64,000 bases of DNA from Oopsacas minuta. Lineage: Eukaryota > Porifera > Hexactinellida > Lyssacinosida > Leucopsacidae. Both the position numbers and the translations under genes were made by a program. Position 1 is the stretch's first letter. Every line of letters begins with the position of its first letter. A model generated the notes under the pieces. It was not told where the DNA came from, did not search any database, and saw nothing but the letters and a program-made list of their open reading frames with translations. This document shows, piece after piece, positions 23,706 through 34,345 of the stretch. The stretch spans positions 217,807 to 281,806 of the forward strand of contig JAKMXF010000301.1 in NCBI GenBank assembly GCA_024704765.1, written 5' to 3'.

Positions 23706-24358
23706 ACAAACCTTCAAAGTTAAAGAATCAACAATAAGAACAATTATGTGTCTATCAGATAACAATATTCAAAAAACTTCCTATTCCTAAAAATAGTAGA
23801 TATTGATACCTCTAAATACTAGTCATAACATTAGCCCACTGCTAACAAGAAACGTGCTTCAGATCCACATGAGAGTGATTGAGAATGCATGCTGGCGGCT
23901 GTTCATTACCATTATCTCATTATCTTTGACATATCTGCAAGTAAATTGGTTCATTCGTAAAATATAATAATTTCTAGAGTAAAATTCGATTGTATAATAT
24001 GCTTGGCGAGGAAAACAACATCTACATCGTAATATTTTCTACTATATATACTCTGTGTATGAATTATTGAGCAAATTGTGGTATAAGAACAATAATGACA
24101 ATATTGGTGCAGTAGGCAAATCAGATGCGGGTGGTGGAGCTGGATGAAGTTTCAAACTAACAGTGGCCTTAGGTAAACATTTGAGTATATAAGTATTCAA
24201 GTTTATGTGGTTAAAATTAATAAGGGTCCCCACTACCCTAAATCCGGCCCTGAAGTGAGTATTATCCAGCATGAATAACGTACATTAGGTGTCAATAATT
24301 TAATTACACTATCGAAAAGTGGTTAAGCTTTCAAGCTTTGAAGTGGCTGTTACAAGTA

Positions 24359-25670
24359 CAGGGTGGCTCCAAAGTTCTGATACAAAATCATGATTAATAT
24401 ACACCATTATCAGGAAATATTCTCAATGGTTTGCTCTTCCATGGCATACCTTATACGCTTCCTAACAAATATTATTTCAATTTGGTGTATTCTATTTCGA
24501 AAAAAAATTGTGATTGACCATGGAATCTGAGAGGTCAGCAATTATTGAGTTGCATATGGCGGGGAAAAGTCCATCAGAAATTTTGAAACTGCTGAATATT
24601 GCAAAAGGACGTAGGGCATTTATCTACAGGACGATAAATCGATATAAGGAAACTGGGGACACTGTAGACAAGCCGAGATCTGGTCGTCCATGCTCTGTAA
24701 CGACTTCAGCTCTCAAGAAAGTGGTGCGAGAACGGATTCGGCGGAACCCACACCGTTCGATGAGGAAAATGGCCTTGGAGCTCAATATATCTCGCCGAGC
24801 AATACAAAAGGTTGTCAAAAGGGACCTAGGAATGCGCTCTTTTAAACGCAAAAAGGTGCAATTCCTATCTGGGTCGGTGAAAGAAAAGAGAGTGTCCCGG
24901 AACAAGAGCCTACTTGCTCTTCACGCTATTGGAGTTCTCGAAAATACCATTTTCTCAGATGAGAAAATTTTCACCATTGAAGAGGCTACAAATAGCCAAA
25001 ACGACAGAGTCATCTCGACCTCAGTTTCAGCGATCCCTGATAAGTTCAGATATATCAGTTGGATGAAAAAACCACTGTCGGTGATGGTTTGGGCTGGGGT
25101 CTCTGCTGTTGGTCGGACACCACTGATTTTCATCCCCCCAGGAGTGAAAATCAATGCCAAAACATACCAAGAGCTTGTATTAGAGCCTGTGGTAAAAGGT
25201 CTGAGCCAGACCATGTTTTCTGGACAGCAATTTGTCTTCCAACAAGATGGTGCTCCCGCCCATACGGCCAATACGACCCAAGATTGGCTGAAGCACAATA
25301 TTCCCAATTTTATACATAAGGATGAATGGCTACAATACAGTCCCGATTTAAATCCCATGGACTATTCTGTATGGTCTATCTTGGAAAACAAGGCTTGTTC
25401 TGTGTCACACAACACAGTAAGCTCTCTAAAGATTTCCTTGTGTCGAGAATGGGAGAAGATACCCCAAGAAACTCTGCGTGCCGCAGTAGAAGGATTCCCG
25501 AACAGACTCAGGGCTGTCATTTCCAAAAAGGGTGGTTATATTGAATAAATGACTAGGCAATCTTTTCCTAATAGTATGTATTAATTATATATAGAGAATC
25601 AATAATGTAGGTCATGCTGAATAAATATTATAGACAAAATGGTTTGTATCAGAACTTTGGAGCCACCCTG
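24359..25670 (+). mobile_element. intact maT (DD37D) transposon
   Basis: 1312 bp bounded by perfect 28-bp inverted ends starting CAGGGTGGCTCCAAAGTTCT and flanked by TA at 24357-24358 and 25671-25672. It carries one uninterrupted transposase frame. Perfect ends plus an open frame point to recent insertion. It lies 106 bp beyond the right end of the hAT at 19462-24252. Confidence 0.93.
24520..25548 (+). CDS. maT-family transposase (DD37D), full length
   Basis: 342 residues from the ATG at 24520 (an in-frame TTG two codons upstream is not needed) to TAA at 25546-25548, a normal length for the Tc1/mariner superfamily. Two helix-turn-helix segments occupy about residues 1-45 and 75-110, separated by an AT-hook-like SGRP at 54-57. 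The DDE domain has Asp147 (IFSDEKIF), Asp243 (FQQDGAPAHT) and Asp281 (SPDLNPMDYSVW). Thirty-seven residues lie between the second and third, which defines the DD37D maT group rather than Tc1 (DD34E) or mariner (DD34D). It would cut and paste the flanking element at TA sites. All recognisable key residues are present, so it may be active. The only unbroken transposase in the window. Confidence 0.92.
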   Translation: MESERSAIIELHMAGKSPSEILKLLNIAKGRRAFIYRTINRYKETGDTVDKPRSGRPCSVTTSALKKVVRERIRRNPHRSMRKMALELNISRRAIQKVVKRDLGMRSFKRKKVQFLSGSVKEKRVSRNKSLLALHAIGVLENTIFSDEKIFTIEEATNSQNDRVISTSVSAIPDKFRYISWMKKPLSVMVWAGVSAVGRTPLIFIPPGVKINAKTYQELVLEPVVKGLSQTMFSGQQFVFQQDGAPAHTANTTQDWLKHNIPNFIHKDEWLQYSPDLNPMDYSVWSILENKACSVSHNTVSSLKISLCREWEKIPQETLRAAVEGFPNRLRAVISKKGGYIE

Positions 25671-27229
25671 TAGTATGCGTAAATATGTATGTACATTCAG
25701 GTATTTAGACAATAGTATTACAGTTCACAGGACCGTGCCATCGATGAGAATATACGTTGATCCATATCGCTTGTTTGTTCTATTAAATAAATGTACGGTT
25801 TGGAAATAAATATCAGATCATTATTCAAATTTTTGTGGATTAATTTTAAAATGATATTTTACTCAGCGATAGAGAATAGTCACAACTCATTGGGGCCCAT
25901 GATATTTACTCTAATTAGGTTTGACCTGGTCAGGTAAAATAGGTTCCCATATTTATACGGGTATAAGATACTTCTATTAGATTAATTAATTAACACTACA
26001 CAATTTGATCGAATTTATTGATCATTGTTAAATTATTAACGAATTTGAAAAATAGTTATGTAAACTTTGAATTGCGACAAAAAGGTACAATACTTGAAGA
26101 AACTCTCTTTTATAGACATAGCAACTTGCTTAAGGCTCTCTCTTTCTTTCAATATATTTATTTTCAAAAGAGACTTGTATCGCTAAACAATTATATCGAA
26201 GGAAATAATTAGCTAAAGGACAAATTATCACTACTATCATTATAGTAACTATATTTGTGACTTGTTTTATAGAATTATATATTAATGAATTAACTATACA
26301 AAGAAGTCCAAAAAATTGCTATTCGGTGAAACAAGATACAATTAGAACTGTAACAAGTACGATCAGCTAATTTCCTATACTTACTAATGATCTAAGCGAG
26401 TGAAGTATTGCGTACAAGTACAACCTGTGCAATAATTATCATAATACTAAGACACAAAAAAATAGTGAAGCAACGAAGGAAAATTGAGAATACTATTAAA
26501 AAAATTAAAACATCATAAAAAAGTACCAGCGACACTAATTCAGTCGGATTAGGGTAAGAACATGATTTTGAACTGACACTACCTTATGTAGAATATGATT
26601 CATCACTTAACACTCTCAGTCCTGCCAGAAAAATTGAATTCACCATGCTCCGCGAGTTATCAATAGTTTTATTGAAATATATTTTGCATAAACCTCCATA
26701 TCATCAAAGCATGCATAAACTTGACCATCGTTAAATATGGCCTTTCTACTATTAAAAACCATTGAATACTTGAAGTCCAAAAATTTGATAGGCAATAAAT
26801 ATATTCACGATATTACAAAATTGGAACAATTTGGCCCTAATTAATGTATTATTGTTGATCAATGATTATCACAAACAATGTCATCCGACGAGTTCCTGGT
26901 CGAAATGACGTCATTTGATTGGTTAAAGGGGAAATATTATGTGAAAAATGCGTCATTATTCAAGTGCTGTCAAATGATCAATACTCCTTCGTCGACACTA
27001 GAATTAACGCCAAATGATCCTTAGTATGCTTTCATACAAAATATCAAACGATTTCGAAAGAAAAACAAAGCTCTGATGTCCTAGATTTATAGTAGTGCCA
27101 TGGATGGTATATTTCCGCCAATTTTCACCTAAAACTAGACAACCTTGATTTTATGGCCAATAATCTTGTACGTTTATCATATATACAGGACTTCCCATAC
27201 CCTGATAATACTCTAAACGAACATAAATA

Positions 27230-28537
27230 CAAGGGTTGTTCAATAAATAATGAGACTTTTTCAGATTCATATAGTAAACCTATACTTATCATAATTGATT
27301 ATCGAGTGTTTCGATAATTTCCCCTATAACTTTATACATTGTTTCCATCGTTTTAGTAACTTTTCCAGCCCAGTATAGAATTCTTTAGGGATCCCTTTTT
27401 CCCACTGTTGTATTTCATACTCCAGCCGATTGAAATCCTCAAATCTCTTCCCTCGAACAGGTCTCTTCATCTCTCCAAACAGCAAATCGTCGCTGGGAGC
27501 AAGACCTGGACTATACGGGGAATGAGGGAGGCATTCGAATCCTAAGTCATCAATTGCAGCCATTATCTTGGAACTTACATGGGGTTTTGCGTTGTCATGT
27601 TGCAGCAATACGCCACTTGTCAACTTGCCTCGCCTCTCACGTTTAATCACTTGACGCAATTCTTTCAATTTGTCAACGTAATAATCGCTGTTTATGGTTG
27701 TCTTCTCAGACAACCAGTCGAGGTGTATAATTCCTTCCTTATCCCAAAATACTGTTGCCATTCTCTTCCCTGCTGATTATGCGGCCTTTACCTTGATGGG
27801 TACAGGTTCATCAAATCTCTTCTACTGCTTCGATTGAGTTTGCTCTCTGGTTCATAATAATAAAACCAAGTTTCATCCCCTGCTACTATACGATCCAAAA
27901 AGTCTTCCTCTGCCTTGTATCTTGAAAGTAATTCTTGCTAACTCTGACCCTTTTGCGTGTTTGTTCTTGTGAAAGAAGTTTTGGGACCCAACGCGCAGTT
28001 ACCTTCGACATTTCCAGATCTTCAGTGATAATCGAGTGTAGTGTGGCTTTTGATATACCTACCCTACCCTCTCTTCTAACTCTCGCAGGGATATTCGTCT
28101 GTCCTCGTCCAAAATTGTCTGGATCCTCACGATATTACTGCAGATTATTGAGGAAGTCGGACAACCTGGACGAGGGACATCGTGGAGTTCCTCATCACCA
28201 TTATCAAAACGTCTGATCCATCTATATATGGTGGCTTTCGTAGGACATTCATCAACGAAAATATCCTGCATTTCACGAAGAATGTATGAGCCAGTCTCCC
28301 CTTTTTCCATAGGTACCAAATATTTGTCGTTTTCCTTCTTTGCTAAAATCCATTAGTTGAAAAAGTAGCCTATACAAATGAAACTTTATACTGAAGAATA
28401 TCCTAGTAGAGTAAAGAGTATATTGTATTCAAGTTAGACAATCAAGTTAGGCTTGTAATCTGAGATTAGGCTAAGAGCTGTATTAACTAGAAAATGATTT
28501 CGATATATTAGTCTCATTACTTATTGAACAACCCTTG
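27230..28537 (-). mobile_element. mariner (DD34D) transposon inside FB2
   Basis: 1308 bp with inverted ends CAAGGGTTGTTCAATAAATA and CAAGGGTTGTTCAATAAGTA; 27 of the first 28 positions match. TA flanks at 27228-27229 and 28538-28539. The transposase is on the minus strand and is broken. The boundaries show insertion into the left foldback arm of FB2. Confidence 0.92.
27324..28353 (-). pseudogene. mariner transposase, frameshifted
   Basis: ATG at 28353 gives MDFSKEGKRQIFG, then the frame slips to one containing DECPTKATIYRWIRRFDNGD. The middle, 28059-27775, needs further shifts and has stops. The last 145 codons (27761-27324) are open: MATVFWDKEGIIHLDW, LLQHDNAKPHV (second Asp) and SPGLAPSDDLLF (third Asp, 34 residues later), ending GLEKLLKRWKQCIKL. 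DD34D spacing marks a true mariner. The usual PDLAPSDYHLF motif is altered. Confidence 0.88.
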
Positions 28538-28855
28538 TATTTTAACACAAAAATTGTACAATTACATATCCTGGCTGTAAGGCAAATATTTGAAAATACA
28601 TACTATAATATACCTGATAGAAATATGCGTCTGTTTGGTAACATTATTCTGACCAAATCCATGAAAATGAATAAAATAAGATATTTCATATCCGCACTTA
28701 GCTCATTAAATAGATAATAAGACAATTACATATTCAATAAATAATTCCACAAAACTCAATGAGATGGAATAATTCTGAGAGCATATTTACATTCTACAGA
28801 TCTGTGTTACACTAATATGAACATTTCGAAAGTTTACAGCAAATCATGTTACATA

Positions 28856-29034
28856 GACTCTCGTTCATACATACACCAGGGGACTGTCAAAATTCGTACT
28901 CCTTTTTCCAGAGTACGTATTTCAAAAACTACTCTACATTGAAAAGACATTGAAGAAGACAAATATTGTGTACAAATTTGTACTCCTTATCCGGAGTTAC
29001 GCTTAACCGTGCCCGAAATAACGAGACCCTACTG
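28856..29034. mobile_element. small pogo-like insert in FB2
   Basis: The right end read inward starts CAGTAGGGTCTCGTTATTTC, typical of pogo/Tigger termini, and is followed outside by TA at 29035-29036. The left end, GACTCTCGTTCAT after TA, appears to lack the first bases. Foldback arm sequence continues on both sides. About 179 bp, non-coding. Confidence 0.5.
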
Positions 29035-30919
29035 TACTTATAAGTATATTCATATTTGTGCCACAAGCGGCACAACGGGCTCATATCAAACATAGTTACG
29101 CACTTCATATGTAAATAGGTATGGTACAATATTAAATCTATTTACAACTATACAATTATTTGCAAGTAGAATAAGAGAATATCAATACTATATACCATTT
29201 TGGAGCCAATATTCTAGTGATTTGCGACTTCTGCCACTTATGGCACAATTATTCGAACAGTAATAAGTCAACGAGGTATGCTCTACACAATTTGAATATA
29301 AACAATGGAGTAACACAGAACAGTAGAATTCAGATATGCTATCAAAATTGTTTCATGCCATTTAAGTTTGTGCAATTAGGAATTGAATATAATAGCTCAT
29401 TATCCAATTAATGAGTAAAGTGTGGCTAAAGAAATGTAATAATATCAAGTTTCATGAATTAAGACAAGATAATGTTAACTAACACACTCATATAATTCTT
29501 TAGCGTATATTATCAGATGGATATCCAAAATACGGCGTATAGCCAAGATATGTAATTGTACATTTAGTTGTATAGAAATATTTATGCTCGGTTAGTGTCT
29601 CAGAATGCGTTATAGGTGAACTATTTTAATGGATGATACGTTAAGCTACCCTCGAAGTATAAGCTTTCGACACTGTTAGGCTTGTACAAGTCACATGACT
29701 ATCAAGTTAAAAAATTTGGCTAACTGTGAGGGCTGAGAATTATCATTAACAGTTCGAGAACTACTGTCCTGATGCAAATTATCCATTGTAGAATTCAGCC
29801 TAATAGAAATTACGTCACCAAAATTTGAGATTTAAAGTATAGTAGGAATTATAAGATCCGTATTATACGTACTACGTCTTCATTGAAAGACGTATTAAAT
29901 AACTTAGGTTAGTGCACATTTTAATATGATATGTCTGAAAATTATGATGTCTTGTAAATGACCATATATGGTAACATTGATGTTCGTGCAATATTCCTTG
30001 GGCATATCATATCAAAATATATTAGCAGGTTATGAGAAATCGGGTATATTTGAGAAGTTTGCAAGATGACTGGCTTTAAAGGCTGTCAGGCTATTGGTGA
30101 ATATTAGCAGAAATGTGTCATCCATGGTCACTACTATAACTCTGAAACGGGCCTAATATATCATGACATTTTGAATGAAAACATCCTTGAACCAATTAGC
30201 ATATTTTTAGGTTAGATGAAGCGATGTTGATTACTTGATAGAGCTTGAAAAATGAAACATTTTCACAAAATATTCCCGTTGTACCAAATAAGATGACGTC
30301 ATTTCAACCTAGAACTCGTCGGATAACATTGTTTGTGCTAATTATTAACTAACAATCAAACATATTCATGCCAAAATGCACCAATTTTGCAATTTCGTGA
30401 GTATCATCCCTGCAAATCAAATTTACTGGACTTCAAGTAATCGATGGACTATAAATTATGGCCAGTGGTATAGTCATAAATAACGAAGTTCACGGCATAG
30501 AAAATTTCAGAATCGAATTCTGACTTTTAGGTGGGAAATATAAGGGAATTGTGACCCATAAAATTATAACCAAAAAAGAACTAAAAGTAAATTTTCAAAT
30601 CAAAACATATTGCGTTTAAAGTGAAATTCTCCACTTTGCATAATTACTAACTTCGTGTAAATCTGATGAGTATAAGAGAGTCAAATTAGTGACTGAAGTG
30701 ACCCTAGTCGAATAGCCTGCTAACTTCCTATTGGTACAGCATTCGATTACTAAAGTCAGTTTTCAACACATTGAATTCTTCCCACGAAAACACAGGAAAG
30801 TTATCTGGGTTTTTCAACAAGAGGGTATATCGTGGAGAGAAAACTTAGACAAGATTAGCGTTGGATATGGTACGAATCAGAGACTAAATCTAAAGTAGTC
30901 AATGGAAAGAAAGGATTGA

Positions 30920-31313
30920 GCAGTACCTGTTAAGGCAAAGTTTCCTCCGTCTGCGGCAAGAGGATGGCCCTAGGTTTCAGAGATAGAAAGGGCATACACT
31001 AAATCGATTGGTTCCCTGAGAAGATAACCATTAACAGCAACTAAAATGTAAGCGAACTGGAGGAATTGCGAGAATTAACTAAGCAAGAGAGAAAGGCAAA
31101 TCTTCTGCAAGATGATAATGCCAGGCTTCATGTCAGCGGCAAGACAAAGGATGCCACCCCGCGTGTGAGGTTTGAATGTCATCCTCAAACAACATATAGT
31201 CCTGACCTGGCTCCGAGCGACTCTTGGTTATTCAGAGAGATGAAAAACGTATATGTGGCAAAGGATTTAGCGTTTATTGAGCTTAAGCGGGCAGTAAATC
31301 ATTCTGTAAAATA
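30920..31313 (+). pseudogene. mariner transposase C-terminal remnant
   Basis: Shifting frames give MALGFRDRKGIH, then IDWFPEKITINSN, then an open stretch from 31066 with LRELTKQERKANLLQDDNAR, YSPDLAPSDSWLFREMK and a stop at 31312-31314. The second and third Asp with DD34D spacing are recognisable. The N-terminal half and ends were not found. Confidence 0.8.
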
Positions 31314-31981
31314 ACTCGTCAAGAATTATATGCTATAGGCATAGATAAGCTGATAGAGAGATGAGAATGATGTAAAAGTCTGAGGAGGATAATATGTATG
31401 ATTTGACATTGATTTTGTATGTATAATATATATGAACATATTCCTTGTATTACATTTCAGTAAAGAAATTTAGGGACAACACTTGTATATGTGTCAATTC
31501 ATAATACTTTTGTTATTGAACATTACATCCTCATTTATTTCAATTATCACCTATAAAGTTCTGCTTGAAGTTTCACCTCCTTGCCCTGATCGGATGCAAT
31601 CATTTCCTTTACCCAAACTCCAACCATGATTCTTGGCTCACGAATACGACTAGAGCGAACCTACTTTAGTCAAAGAGACTGAAGGTTTAGGTGAATTCTT
31701 CCTCGACAAGTTTCCGAATCTAGCTACACTAAAGCGAAGATGTTCCCTGCTAAAAAAGAGAAATGGTGCATCAATAGAATTTCATTCCTTTGAACCTTGG
31801 TAGAAGAGGCCCCGTTATTTCAACAGTTGTTACTAATCACTTAACTCACTTAATATTTACGTTCGCAGTCATAGATTCATGAATAATCATGTATATAAGT
31901 ATATTTATTGATGAGATATCTAATAAATTAATTATTCGCTCCTTATGCTTCAGTGAGAACTATAATACATCGTTTCCATCA

Positions 31982-32600
31982 TCAGAGTAGCTTTTCTAGC
32001 CCAGTGGTAAAGAATTGTCTAGGGCACATAATCCCATGTTTTATTTCCCTTTCCAGCCGTTTGGAGTTATCAAATCTATACCAGATTATCGTTGCCATAC
32101 TATTTCCAGCTGATGGTGCGGCCTTCACCTTCCTGGTCACATATTCATTGCGCCTCATTGTTTCGATTGACATTTACTCTCTGATTTACAAAAATGAAAA
32201 GACTTAACACCTGTCACTATACGATCCAAAAAGTTACTATCTGACTTGAACATTGACAAGAATTTGTTCCTAACTTTATTGCCATCACCTTTTGTTCATT
32301 TGAATATATTCCTAATATAACTTTAAACCCCCTATTGCTTATTCGTCTATCCTCAACCCTTATCATTTGATCTAAGTCACTCTAATGGCGGTTCTTTAGA
32401 GAGATCGGACGATCTAGAGTTACATCATCATGGAGGTTCTCATCGCCATTTTCAAATCGTTAGATCCACTTCTTTTGTATAGTGAATTTGGAAGGACATT
32501 AAGCACCAAACCAGGTTGCATTTCATTAAGAATATGTGAACAAGTATTCCCTTTATCCACGGGAACCAAAAAATTCTTTTAGTTCCTTGCTAAAATCCAT
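31982..32600 (-). pseudogene. mariner remnant with internal deletion
   Basis: Minus strand: ATG at 32600 (MDFSKELKEFFGSRG, then stop), decayed middle, then 32173-31982 with AAPSAGNSMATIIW joined directly to RFDNSKRLEREIKHG and FFTTGLEKLL. The whole catalytic block between MATVFW and the C-terminal helix is missing, compared with the mariner at 27230-28537. A deletion derivative, perhaps once mobilised in trans. Ends not identified. Confidence 0.75.
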
Positions 32601-33359
32601 TGCCTGAAAAGTACCCAACACAATAGAAGAAGGAATTTGAAAAATAGAGTAGAGAGAAGTTGCGATTATTGTGAACACGTTAATTGAACATTTATCATAA
32701 ATATGTGCTTCACTATGTGTCTTTTATCCAAAATAGGTGATAAATCAAAATAGAGGGTTGAAAACGATTCAACTTACTTTTCATGAGCCTCATGGGGCGA
32801 TTATTCGATGTAACTCGGTATATATGCTGCTATGTACACTGACCTAACGACAATAGTTACACATCATAAAATATTCAATTCGAACACCTAACAAACGGTG
32901 AATATTTGAATATTCACTTGAGAAGATAATTGAAAGAAATATTTAACTTTTCAGCCAACATTATTCTGACTAAATCGATAAATATTTTCCTAATAAGATA
33001 TTACCTAAAAAAACTTTGCTCATCAAATAGATTGTAGGCTAATTGAATATTCAATTCTGATAAAATGTAAAATTTCTATTGGCTGTATCACCAAGCATGG
33101 GTATTACGAAGTGTTTAGAGCAAATCTTGTTGACTTATTAGCATTATACGTATATTTGTTGTACGTTTGGTGGAAGTGGCACAGACTAGAATATTGGCAA
33201 CAGAGATTAATACAATGTGAAAATCAATTGAGAATCTCTACAGGGTGACAATTAAGTTCTGTTACAGCTGAAGCTTTTCTAGCCCAGTCTATATCCATTC
33301 TAACCCTCGCTTTTTATATATGATGTACCTTAAATATCGATAATATTTTACACAAAGTA

Positions 33360-33570
33360 TCATTCAATATACCCTCCTCTACTCTTTACTACAACCCCAA
33401 GTCTTTCTCGGGGTGGAGCACCGATTTTCGCAAGTTTTTCTGTGCAAAATTTTGCATTCTCTAACGAGGTCTCTCTTTAGTGATTCTAAACTTTTATGAA
33501 GTTTAGAACACACGATATTCTCCAAATTGGCCCAAACAGAATAATCTAGTGGATTGAGATCTTGGCTGCC
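33360..33570 (-). pseudogene. maT transposase C-terminal part (minus)
   Basis: Read on the minus strand: GSQDLNPLDYSVWANLENIV carries the third catalytic Asp (compare SPDLNPMDYSVWSILENK in the intact copy). It continues with SLKRDLVRECK and, after one frame change, RLGVVVKSRGGYIE and a stop at 33360-33362. The stop is 119 bp from the element end, as against 122 bp in the intact maT. Confidence 0.85.
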
Positions 33571-33579
33571 TCAAAAATC

Positions 33580-34290
33580 AGAATGCTAACGGTATGTTCA
33601 TTCATCGTACTATACAACAATACACTGAAACTGGAGATATGGAGGACAGAGCCAGATCTGGTAGACCAGTCACAGTACGAACGAGACATCTAAGGGAGAT
33701 AGTTCGTACACGGATCACGTTGAATCCAAGGCGTTCCATGCGTAAGTTGGCCCGAGAGTACCAAGTTAGCAGGGAAACAGTGAGGAAAGTGGCACATAAA
33801 TACCTTGGACTAAAGTCTCTTAAACGGCGAAAGCTACATCACCTGAACCCAGCCCTTGTAAGAAGAGGCTTGACAGATGCAAGGGGCTGCTACAGCGCCT
33901 GTACCTGAGGACTGTGAAAGAGTACTATTCTCCGACGAGAAAGTATTCACTGTACAAGAGTCTGTTAACCGCCAAAACGATCGGATTCTCGCGTCCTCTT
34001 TCAAGGCGATCCCAGAAAGCACAAAGAATATTGATCCGATTCCAAAACCACTTTCTGTTATGGTTTGGGCTGGTGTATCAGCATACTCACGGACCCACCT
34101 TTGTTTATCCCTCAATGAGCGAAAATTAACTCTATAAGTCATCAAGAGTTGATTCTACAGGATGAAGTTAGGTCTGTTGGCTCAAATATTTTCAATAACG
34201 GACCGTGGATATTCCTGCAGGATTCTGCATATGCACATGCTTCAACATCCACCCAATTCTGGCTACTTGGGGAAAATATTGAATTTATAT
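33580..34290 (+). pseudogene. maT transposase central part (plus, inverted)
   Basis: Plus strand: GMFIHRTIQQYTETGDM and RARSGRPVTVRTRHLREI (HTH and GRP motif), RKVAHKYLGLKSLKRRKLH, then a frame change to FSDEKVFTVQESVNRQNDRI (first Asp) and PLSVMVWAGVSAYSRT, then another to WIFLQDSAYAHAST (second Asp) and ENIEFISKKK. It matches about residues 27-265 of the intact maT. Both flanking coding parts are on the other strand. Confidence 0.85.
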
Positions 34291-34300
34291 CAAAGAAAAA

Positions 34301-34345
34301 ATAACTCTTCCAAATTTCAATAGGACTCTTTCCGTTCCAAACAAG
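34301..34345 (-). pseudogene. maT transposase N-terminal fragment (minus)
   Basis: Minus strand reads VWNGKSPIEIWKSY, matching MAGKSPSEILKLL near the start of the intact maT transposase. With the C-terminal part at 33360-33570 it shows that both outer parts are in minus orientation. Confidence 0.65.

Larger units (their letters stand above)
19462..24252 (+). mobile_element. hAT element (DUF4371 type) interrupted by another transposon
   Basis: The left end CAGGGCCGCAATTAAG and the right end, read inward from 24252, CAGGGCCGGATTTAGG, are matching hAT termini. The flanking octamers AGGTGGTT and AAGTGAGT agree at 5 of 8 positions, a decayed target duplication. The coding remnant (22611-23705) is on the plus strand. 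The region 19691-22519 is a separate element inserted inside it. Confidence 0.65.
27210..29598. repeat. foldback element copy FB2, twice interrupted
   Basis: The left end ACTCTAAACGAACATAAATA and the right end read inward ACACTAACCGAGCATAAATA match at the foldback termini. A mariner (27230-28537) splits the left arm right after the shared CATAAATA block, and arm sequence resumes after it. A second small insert sits at about 28856-29034. The core carries GTGCCACAAGCGGCAC and CTTCTGCCACTTATGGCAC. The right arm repeats CTCATTATCCAATTAATGAG and AAGTGTGGCTA found in FB1. Confidence 0.7.
26712..30505. repeat. element X with about 500-bp inverted repeats
   Basis: Left arm 26712-27209 and right arm about 29990-30505 are inverted copies with perhaps 70-75 percent identity by eye. 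Shared blocks include TACTTGAAGTCC, CACAAACAATGT-ATCCGACGAGTTC, GAAATGACGTCAT and GTAGTG-CCATGGATG. FB2 lies directly against the left arm; 29599-29990 is non-coding filler. Without its nested insertions X is about 1.4 kb. No ORF. It looks like a non-autonomous foldback-type transposon unrelated in sequence to FB1-FB5. Confidence 0.65.
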
